This document shows positions 50,001 to 61,477 of a stretch of 64,000 bases of DNA, piece after piece. The DNA comes from Sipunculus nudus. Taxonomy: Eukaryota; Annelida; Sipuncula; Golfingiida; Sipunculidae. The first letter of the stretch is position 1. Every line of letters begins with the position of its first letter. Position numbers and translations under genes: made by a program. The DNA is taken from the NCBI GenBank assembly GCA_026874595.1, contig CM049311.1:54623676-54687675 (forward strand), in the 5' to 3' direction. A model generated the notes under the pieces. That model was not told the origin of the DNA and searched no databases. It saw only the letters and a program-made list of their open reading frames with translations.

Positions 50001-50802
50001 AGATTCTACCGTTTCGTAAATTCTATGTTATATCTGATCAGAACTCGACTACAGATTCTACCTTTTCGTATATTCTATGTTATATCTGATCAGAACTCGA
50101 TCAAATATTCTACTCTGTCGTATATTTTTTGTTATATCTCATCAGAACTAGACTACATCTTTTACTCAATCGTATCTTCTTAATATATATTTTTTTGAGA
50201 AAACGACTACATATCAGTGGTCGATCCAAGTCCGATTGAAAATCAGATTCCAAGTCCGAGTCCAATACAACTGTCCTTATTATAGAAATTTAATAGAGAA
50301 ACTTGAGATTTCCGTGTGTATTGTTACTTGTTGACACCTGCTCTTTACCTGAGTGTTTCCTTTATAGTATGTGACAGAGCTTTTTCTAATGGACTCTTAA
50401 CTGATTTCTCGAGTGCATACTTCCAAGTCCGAGCCAGGACCCTTGAGTCAAAGCCCGAGTCCCTAAAAAGTGGATCGAGCCCGGACTATAGAGGCCAAGT
50501 CAGAGCAGTGACGATATTGCCAACCCATCTATATGTTCTCTGTTATATTTTGTCAGAGTAATAAATAAATAGTTCTCAATCTTATACTGAACTGTCAATT
50601 TAACACTGAATTTTCAATCTAAAACTGAAATACAAATTTCAGTCCCGTAAACTTCTATCAAAATTGATAAAAAGACTTTGCTTTGGCAAAAACCCAGTAA
50701 ACTACGCATTAGCGTTTTAATACTCATATTATTTCTGGTATTCGTGCTCTTATTTTTGCATTTGGTTATTGTATTTATTCACAATTATGTCATATATATA
50801 TG

Positions 50803-50867
<65 letters not shown>

Positions 50868-51002
50868 AGAAGAATACAGGAATCGGGAAATTTTGAATAC
50901 TATATGCAGATACTTTCGTTGGTGACTTTTTGTTTGTTACAAACATGGAACAAGACACGATCGATAAGTTTCATTGTTACATGGTATAATTATAGTGTAT
51001 AA

Positions 51003-51036
<34 letters not shown>

Positions 51037-54000
51037 CGCCGTACCTCAGCCCGTTTGTCTCTGTCGGCCTGGACCTTTATCTCTTGTTCATCCGCTGTCA
51101 AATTGCTGATCTCCATTTCCTGAAACTACGCAAATACGAACATAATGGAAAGTGACTGATGCAGCAAACGCTGTTTAATGAAAACGTTGGATACACTTTA
51201 AAAATACCGTTTTTCCCCTCCGGACGACAGGGATAAATATTAATGATTGAATCACATCATTTCAGTGATCACATAAAATATATGACTTGGCATTACCAGT
51301 CTCACGCAACATAGGGCCGACACTGCCAGTCTTAAAAAATTAAATCGTTTTGTCTCAAAACAGATCAACTAGAGTGAAGTTTTTTGCAATATTTCTCAGC
51401 ACCCTTGATAAGTAAATAGAGCATCTTGACTTTCATGAAACTCTGTCCCGTTTTCGTCCCGCAGCTTATAAAACATATTGTCATAAAGAAATACAGGCAG
51501 AGCTACATGTCCAGACTATCTGCGTTGCGACAGCCATGTAGGTCAGGTCGATGTATAAATCATGTCGCTCCATTTTATGTGACTGTGCCCGCACCAAATA
51601 TAGAGACCGGGTCCAGGTGCGACTGGCTGGTGCAATGGGACCTCATGGACGGAATTAGGACAGGAATGTAATCTATACCAAATATTACCAATACATATTG
51701 AATAGTTTGGTGCTCACAGTGTGAGTGTCAGAAATACTAAACCTTTATTCATATCTAGAATTTTATATCTAAGTGTTTCATTTGTGTCTAATTAACGTCA
51801 TTGTAGAGCTACAACTCCGTTTATGTAAACGAAACTTAATATAAAACTGTCTGACAGGAAATAAGCGCAGTTATTCAACAGAAAAAATATGTATAATATA
51901 TTATAATAAGGGAATAAGGAATATCATCATCTAGCAAGGATCTTGTCGCACTATACTGCAAAGATACATCACTTCATCTAGCCGCTCTGACATCTATTTC
52001 GTGAATAAGGTTGCTTTTGTAATGCAAAAACAGATATATGTGACCCTTCCAGTGGGCCCTCCCATCCAAGAAATTGAGGAAAGAAAATCCTGACCACTTT
52101 AAAAGTCACAGCATTTACAAATAATTTCTATTCCTGCTTATTTGACCTTGAAGAACCGGTTTTTAACACTTCAGATATTTTGGTTGAAACATTTAACGAA
52201 TCGATTTTTTAAAAAATACAATGAATTGTTCAAAAGTTATAGCCTTCACAACTAATTTCTATTCCGGCTTATTTGACCTCGAAGGTCAAGGTCAAAGTCA
52301 CCAGTTTTGCAAACTTGTCAAAGAACTTAGTTAAAACAATTAGTATATCAAATGTGTATACATGCTTTTATTTGACTTGACAGATTCCCCATGACGTTCT
52401 TACATCGCAAGACCACTGGTATTTTATTGTTTCCTTCGAAACCTGCGTAAAAAGACCATACGCGAGTACTGATTCAATTGTCCTATAAATAATGCATGAA
52501 ATACCCGAAATGGGGCCAGTAATATAAGCCCTCTTATATATCGGATCAGGTGGAACTTTGACACGGATGGTCCGGGAAACACAACCAAAAACCACAAATC
52601 CAAACTTAAAAAGGCCAAATTTTTATGAATGATAAAACATATTTGTAATAAATAAATGAATAATAAATGAATTTGGACCTTTCTGGTGAAGTCGTTATGC
52701 TACATCTCAATACTATACATAATCACCAAAATACCGCCCGGGGAAGGCCGCCCCCACTAGGTCAGCCACTGCTCTCAATTGGACGGGATTACAAGGCTTT
52801 ATTTGATTGGAACTTATTGATGTACTTATGGTACTGCTACACGTTTGATCTGAATTATCAACATATGGTTTCAGGAGCCGCGTATACCAAGTCTGCGCGA
52901 GTCATTTGGTTGGTCCATTTGTCTTGTAAAGTATTCCATCATATAAAGAGACACGCGAGTAAACACTATAGGATTAAAAAATATTAATTCTATAGCGTCA
53001 TGCATATTTGAATGAAGCACCGTTCGGTGAGATGTGAAAAACATAGAAGAAATATTGAACGAAGACCGACCTTTGGACGGTACTTGTATCTTGGTCCGTA
53101 ACCAGTGCTGCGTGTGGATGCCACAGTGTAGGAATCAACGTTAACTAAAAATACAGAGTAACTGGCGTTACATTAAATGAAACAGCTGATATTTTATTTT
53201 GCTGAACCGTCTACCACTAACAGCACGTGTCACATGCAGTCAGGCATGCATGTATACGTTTAAATTATGTTTAATTTTTAAAGACATATTTGTCAACCAT
53301 AATATTGTGATATCGATAACGTAATTAAACAAGTGACCAATGGGTAATGACGCTCAGCTGACTGGGAAGTGATTCGCAAAGGAAATTTTATCATCTGAAT
53401 GGTAGTGTATACCCATTCAACTGAAGCATCAAACAGATTAACCAACAGGTCAAGATTGTGTCTATATTTATATATCTCAAAAATAGAGAAAAAATGAGTA
53501 AATTTAAAAAAAATACAACTGGCTCCACCAATCTGCAGAAACTAATAAAAACACTTAATGGTCAATATCCATGCAATGAACCTTGGTGATCTCTGCAAGT
53601 ATTGTTCAGATACTTCAGCTTTTGTTATCAAATTTTCCATTATTCTGAGGGATACTTCGGAGTCCTATAGCGTGAAGGATATGGGTAACAGAGACCTAAT
53701 TTCAGATTTCCACAGATACTTTTCATGGGCCTCCTTGCATGACAAGAATGAAGATACTAGAGCCAGTTGTTAATATTTGTGCCACGTTAACTGATGACAG
53801 CATCCTTAAACGTCTCAAAAATAGAGAAAAAAATTCACAAAATTGATTTAAATATAGGTGGCACCACGAGTCTGCAGAAATTGATGAAACACTCCATAAT
53901 CAATATCCATGCAAAGAATCATGGTGATCTCTGCATTAGTTATATCAGCTTTTGTATGAAATTTTCAATTAGTCCGAGCTGTACTTCGGAGTGCCATAGC

Positions 54001-57000
54001 TCAAAGGATATGGTTAACAGAGACCTTATTTCAGGTTTCCATGGAGACTTTTCATAGGTCTTTCAGTGTGTCAAGAATAAAGATTCTAGGTCCAGCGGTT
54101 ACGATTTGTGCCTGGTTGACGGACAGACGGTCGGTCGGACGGACGACGGACAAAGAGTGATCACTATAGCTCAAATGACTTGCAGTCAGCTGAGCTAAAA
54201 AAATTAAATCCCTGTTGCATCTAATAAAAACAGCAATAAACTTAGTGATAGTAACCTTGCCGGCTTGTCTCTCTGGCTAAATTTAATGCTGAGGCCAATC
54301 TCAGGTACTCCCGGTTGGTCTCAAGGGTGTCTCCTTGAGCCGCGACCGTCTGTTTTCCTCTGGAGTCGACGATGAGCTTAAAATTTTGAGCCAGGTCGTC
54401 CGAAGGAGGTGGAACAACCTGCGGGCAAAATAAATCGGTATACCAATAAAGTATAGTGTAAAAGTGTATGATGACTTTCGTAATTTTAGGGGTATGGTTG
54501 AGATACCTGTTACAGCCATCCTAAGTCTTGGCGGCTAATTAAACTTTAAAGAAACTAGAATACGAGTAGTCGACAAGCGACTACGTGCCAAAATCAGAGT
54601 AGGGCGGGTGAAGTGAGGCATGGATTGAGTGGCAAGGGGAAATTGAGTTGCATGGGTTACATATTAGTATGGATGTTTGCCATGTAAACATGATTGTAGG
54701 TGGCACCACCTGTTATTTGAACGATAAACTATCCAAGATGTATACACATGCAAAATTTCAGATGGATAAGTCAAACCACCGCGAGATATGAGTGATTTTA
54801 TCTCACAGCAAACAAAAAGGTGGACGCTGAGCAAAAATGGTTGCAGGTGGCGCCTAGGTGAGACCTATGTGAGATCTAAACACATGCAAAATTTTCAGGA
54901 AGATACGTCAAACCAGTCCGGAGGTATTAGCATGAATGTCTGAAGCATGAACGTGAATGTAGGTGGCAGCATCTGTCATAAAATCAAGGAAGCTATCCAG
55001 GATGTATATGTATTCTAAATTTCAGGTAAATAAGTCAAACCACTGCCGAGATATGTGTGATTGTATCCCACCAATTTTTCTTGTATGATAAAGAGCTATG
55101 TGAGATCTAAACACATGAAAATTTTCAGTAAGGTAAGTCAAACCAGTCCAGAGATATTAGTATGGATGTCTGCAGCGTGAACGTGAATGTAGGTGGCGCA
55201 ACCTGTCATAAAATCAAGAAAGCCACCCAGGATGTATATACAAGGCAAATTTCAGGTGAATAAGTCAAACCGCTGCCGAGATATGAGTGATTTTAACCCA
55301 AGGCAAACGAACAGATGGATGCTGTGCAAAAATAATTGCAGGTGGCGCCACCAGTTTCTTATATGATAAAGAGCTATGTAAGATCTAAACACATGCAAAT
55401 TTTCAAGAAGACAAATCAAACTAGTCCAGAGATATTAGCATGGATGTCTGCAGCGTGAAAGTGAATGTAGGTGGCGCCACCTGTCATAAAATCAAAGAAG
55501 CCATCCAGGATTTATACGCATGCCGAATTTCAGGTGAATTAATTTAAACCACTGCCGAGATATGAGTGATTTTAACCCAAGGCAGACGAACAGATGGACG
55601 CTGTGCAAAAATGGTTGAAGGTGGCACCACCATTTTTGTGTATGTTATAAAGCTATCCAAGGGCTACATTTGTGCAAAAAAAAATTCCTGATTGGTCAAA
55701 CGGTTAACGTGTCAAAACAAACGTACAGATGGACGCACTGGAGAGAAAAGTTCAGAGGTCAAAGCAAAATGGTTAGGCACCAGTTCACATGTGACCCGAT
55801 AATTGGTGCAAGTTTCAGAAAAATCGGTCCAGTAGTCTCGGAGGAGTTCTCCGGAAACAAATACGGCGGCGGCGGTGGCGGTGGGCGGAACCCGGTCAAA
55901 AACATAGTATCTGCAAAATTTCGTTTTGGCGAAAAAAATTACACTCTGCAAAATGTTAAATAGTGTCAATGTTTGTGGTCGATGAGAAAGAACCCGAATG
56001 TGATCTCGGTTGTGTCAGAGTGTGAATTCTTCTGAATGGTAGTCAAGAACATAAATTTTAAGAATATTATATGTGTCACCTGGGGAACATTTACCTGAAC
56101 AACACCAATGGTGACCTCAATCACCGATTTGGATTCGTCTGCAATGCGGACCTTGAGCGTCATTGTGAAGTTATCGTAGGCTGGGCCAGGGGGCAGCACA
56201 GTCACAATCTCGTTCTCTACGTCATACGACAGGTGGCATTCCATTGGTTCTCCCTTGAACACCGCTGTCACAGCGAGCAGAATAACAGTTATAAATCGTG
56301 ATTGTCTGTATTGTCGCACAAACAAACCCCCGTTAATATAACTTGCTTCCTCTTATTGATGTGGTCAATGATGACTAAGGGTACATTTTGGAGAGACATG
56401 TATAGCCTAATTAAGAGGTCGGTTAGGCAATATTTATTTCTTTAATATATGTTCAGTTAGGAAAAGCCATGAGTTGACCAAAGAGCTAGAGATAATCAAC
56501 TTATTAGCTGATCAGCAAAAACACTGATACACAATTTATAATCAACATGTAGACCCTCCAACCTAGCCGTGACAACCCGACTAATTAAGTCGGCACTTAT
56601 AATTGGGCTGGTTAGCAAGTACGCTTGTCGTAGACTTTCTTATGTCAGAGGGCCAAAATGGCGCTACCCCTTACCATACCTGAGGTTTGGAATCAGCAAC
56701 ATTTTATAGCCAAGTGGATGTATTACCTCGCATTGCATTATGTGTATGCTCAAAAGACATCGAATTTAAACAGAAAGAGATAACAATGTGCACTAATTGG
56801 TCATTTTCACAAATTACAAAACTACAACCCTGTCAGAATGTAAGCTTGTATGTGAATTGCTAAAACTGCCTTTTGTTTGGGTTTATTGATAATTCTGCAA
56901 CATACGTCTATAACGAATTCGTTTCTTCCTCAATTTATACAATAAAATAAATATAATAGAATGTCTCAGTATTTAATCGATATTGACGTTATGCAGAAGT

Positions 57001-57856
57001 GATAATTAAGAGAATGCCATAAGCATATCAAGGATCCCTCACAAAGCGACGACACACAATGTTCATACCATAAAACTGGTACATGGTGATTCCGTCCATG
57101 TCAAACCATCCACTACACTTCAGATGCCACACGTCCGTAAAAGCCACGCCAACAGTCCTGTTGACAGTACAGGTACCGCCCTCTGGTGGTTGATTGACTG
57201 CAAGATTCATGAAAGCGAACCCAGCAGGAAAGTGTTGGCGTTCGGCTTTCAGCTTTATGCGGTACCAATTGTGGCTTTGTAATATGGATTTGGTGAACGT
57301 GATCTGGGGGGAGTTGAGACCTGCGGACGACAAGGTGTTGTATACAGATAAGGTTGTTCTTTACTCCTTGCGCAATGTTCATATGCTGCATTCGTTTTCG
57401 ATCTAATTCCACTTAACCACTGCTCCTTTAAAAAAAGGTACCTACGTAATCCAGAGCTATTTATAATCTGATAGATTTATTGATTCTATGTTATTAGGGG
57501 GTAACATAGACTCTCAAATTAAAATAGGCCCGAACAGTCCAGTATTGGAATAAGAAAAGGGTAGCTGGGTTTCGCCTACAGGCGGCTGATATTATGCCAA
57601 GAATTTTCAGACGAATGAATTGGCGTTTCGCATTGTGGATCCATGTTTGATGCACGCTGTCATCAATCTGAAGATTCTTGGTCCTGTGACAGCCGACTTG
57701 TGGAAAAACCACGCAAAAGAAAAGCCAAACAGTGTAAAGGGAAGGAGTTCAAGAACGCATAAAGCGTATAACCACTGTGTAAGAAGAGTATCAAATTAAA
57801 TGTACAAGGCCAGATATAAGACATCAATTTTACAAAACATTTTTAGATCGACATTA

Positions 57857-57912
<56 letters not shown>

Positions 57913-60900
57913 TATACATATACTTTAGATATATATACTCAATATATAAGCAATTGTAAAGTATATTTAAAAACACTGCGATAATGTTATATCTAGATAG
58001 GAAGACAGAAGATAAATGATCGGTACTAGACTGCGCAGTACAGAATGATCATGCATCTTAACGTTACAAAGCAGCACAACCAGCTGAAGCAGTCCTGACA
58101 AAACATAAATCCTGTATTAAACACTTTGATTACTTACAAATACACAACTAAAGATTAACAATCAAAGGCACATTCGATATACAGAAAAACATTTAGCATT
58201 GATATGCCGGCTGTATAAATTTCAAAGTAAACAGAAAATATATTTCACTAAATATATGCCGTTTATGGCGGGAAGTAAAATAGCTGTCTCGTACATAAAT
58301 ATTCCTTCCAACTTTGTTTCTCTGTTTAACTTTTGAAATAATGGAAGTGACATGAGCCATTTGTGGTCATTTGTGAAAGCTACCAAATATGTTTTATTTC
58401 CTTTAGAACTTTGAAACATTGCAGGCACATGGTCTCTAGTTAAGTAAAATTGTGTTGTCAAAAATTATTTAAAGTAAAATATGACGCTGTAATGTACAAT
58501 GGCATAAACAGCCGCAATATTTGTCAGGTATTGCTCAAATGTATAGATATGCAAATTCGTTAGTCTGTGAATGTCCTGATTTTGAACTTTTTAATGTTGT
58601 CCTTTCAACAGTTGAAATATGAGGTTAAAAGAACATGCTACGGTATTATATATGATCAAAGAATTACGTCATATTTACACTGAAGCTGGGTTTTACACAA
58701 CAGCATTCAACAGGTATGATACTCACCTTTTATTCCTGAGAATTGCCAACAATAGTGACCAGATAAGTGAAGAAAATGTCAAGGTAAAGATGTATATCTC
58801 ATAGTAACACCAGCATATGATTAGGAAAGAGCACGCGTAAATAAGAGGATTTTAATTTGATATAGTTTATGCTATGAGTGAATATGGCAAGGAAGTTTAC
58901 CATTTCGTTATTCCAAGGACGGCACTCAATATCGACATTGTATTCAAATGATTAAAACAACAGTGTTTTAATACAGGCTTGCAGACATTACCAAACAAAT
59001 AATATATGCACCCCCAAACACTGTAGTTACACTGGTACTCAATGGTCAATACTGATTGTATGGTCCTCATTGTAACCAGATAATTTACTTTCAGGCACTT
59101 GATGATATCAAGTGCTGACAGCTGGTATACATCAAGGAGTTTCGAACAAGTTATTTTCATTGCGAGCCTGATAAACCCTCCCTCTATAGTCGACCCGCAA
59201 AGACCCTAAAAAAGATTTTAGATAGCATTTTTTTATTCATGGCTAGCAACGGCGCTTGCAAATATGACCGGGCTCCAAGGTTTCATATTCACCCAGTTGT
59301 CAAGGAGGCATTTAACCTTCAATGTCAAAAGGCCAAATGTAGTCAAATATTATTTTCATCTATATTTACAATTAATGTACAATTTTAAACATAAAAATGA
59401 GATTTTACTGAGATAGACATGTTGATTTTTACTTATGGAAGATGTGATAAATATTGTGAAGGATATTGTGAAAACTAAAGCAAATTATACCTTTAAAACT
59501 GGATATATGTTAAACATAAGGACGCATTTCAGTTTGTTTTAGTTTTAGGTTCCAGTCATATGTAATATAGCACAAATAAGTTTATGGACGTTTCAAATTG
59601 TTTTGATGTTGTTTTGTTTTGACTATATTTTGCCTTATATGGGTACATTCAAGGTCAACAGGGCAAGGGTTAACAAAATGATAAAGGAAATACAACTGCG
59701 TTCCAGTATACTTATCCATACGCGAATTTTGTGTTATCAGCATACAGTTAACAAACATCGGCAGACATGTGACAAAAGAAAACACATATTTCATGGTATT
59801 ACCCCACAAACCTGAATTTTATTGAGGAATAACTGAGATAACTAGCAAATATTTTAAACTTCCTGGTCAAATTTCAGGGTCACAAGGTCAAATGGGGCAA
59901 ATCATATTATTTTCCCAACATGAATTCAAGATCAAGACCTTCAACATCATAAGCCTCCTTGACAACCGGGTGATTCTGAAACCTTGGACCATGGTAATAC
60001 TTTCTGTCGCGGTTGCCAGCCATGAACAAAAAAAAGTCTTAAAGTCTTAAATAAGAACATTTCGTGGGGTTGACCGATCGTTATTTTTAAATTACTCTTT
60101 ACACAGTTTTCTGAATTGTCCTCTGCATAGTTTTCTGACTCACCCTCCACGTGGTTTTCTATATCCTGAATCTCTATCCAGTGATCCTCAGTGAAGCCCA
60201 TGAAAGCCAGGCTCCACGAATACTTGATATCGTCACTACATCCGGTCAAACACACTGCCATCACGGCCAGTCGATTGGACGGGTTGATGCCTTGACCATC
60301 ATTTCTCTGTCGACAAATGCTTCCGTATGCGCACCTGAAAGTAACAAAAGAAAAAAATATCTATTTTTCTTCACTTGATTCAAGAACACCTCGCACGTTG
60401 CTTCGGTAGTTCTGATGCTTCTTCTGTACAACTAAGTGCTTTACAAAAGCCTTAAAATAACTAACAGTAGCTGCTATTCAGGCCAAAAAAAGCTCTACGG
60501 ACTCTGAAAATAAAAATATGATTCGAGCAAGCAACTTTATTTACCGGTTCAGACACAACTGTAAATTATTGGTACTTGTCAGCGGGGCAAGTCACGGTTG
60601 CTGCATGTTTGCGTTTGATTTTGTTCGTCTAACAGCTGTCCTATATGACCTTGAAGTTACAAAATGTCTTATATTACATTTATACACGTCATTTGTATAT
60701 ATATATCTCCATGATTTGGAAAATTTAAATGGGCCTACGGAGGTCCGGGGGGGGTCCCCTTGGACAATGTCCTTACCTTATTGACACATGCGGGGGTTCC
60801 CCTCGGACAATATCCATCTGAAGCGTGGCTTTTGCTGACCTTCCACCTTTTCGTGCTTCAACATGGAATTTGTATCTCTCGTTTTCTAACATGTTCACTG

Positions 60901-61396
60901 TGTTGAAGGTCAGGCTGCCGCCATTATCAGGCACGTACACGGGACCTGGGCCCTGTCTGAAACATCCCCCACGGTCTTCTTCCAGCGCGTCAATCTCAGA
61001 TTTTTTTAGGGGACTTGTCGCATTAAGATTATCGTATCTCCCCTTGTCATCAACGGGAAGTTTTTCATCAATCCGGTGACAAAACCACAGGAACTGCTCA
61101 ATCAGCTGCAATTAAAGCAAAATGTCCATAATCGCCGAGAGCCCACAAGGGAAGTTTCTCTCTGGTTACCCGCAAACTAGCAATACAGTTTGAGGAATAA
61201 ACTATATTGCTTAAAAGGGGAGTCGGAGTAAAAAATAAACATCAGGTGCAAATCTGTCACATGTCACTTTTACTCTTGCCAACGGTCAGTTCTGAAATAT
61301 CAGCCGCATTGGAGATCGACCGTAAATAGAGACAAAAGAATGAAAGAATGAAAACATTCAGCTTCGGAGTTACGGGTAATTAATATATATATATAA

Positions 61397-61477
<81 letters not shown>

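Noticed and set aside
48931-50160. CRISPR-like array of regular repeats
   Set aside because: The repeats are contiguous 52-base units with no unique spacers, in an intron of an animal gene.
50678-50896. Hydrophobic 72-codon frame ending in Tyr-Ile repeats
   Set aside because: Produced by T-rich DNA and a (TA)n microsatellite in an intron.
55670-55963. 97-codon frame with poly-Gly stretch
   Set aside because: It lies inside the Helitron-type repeat; the GGC run is a simple repeat and there is no recognisable domain.
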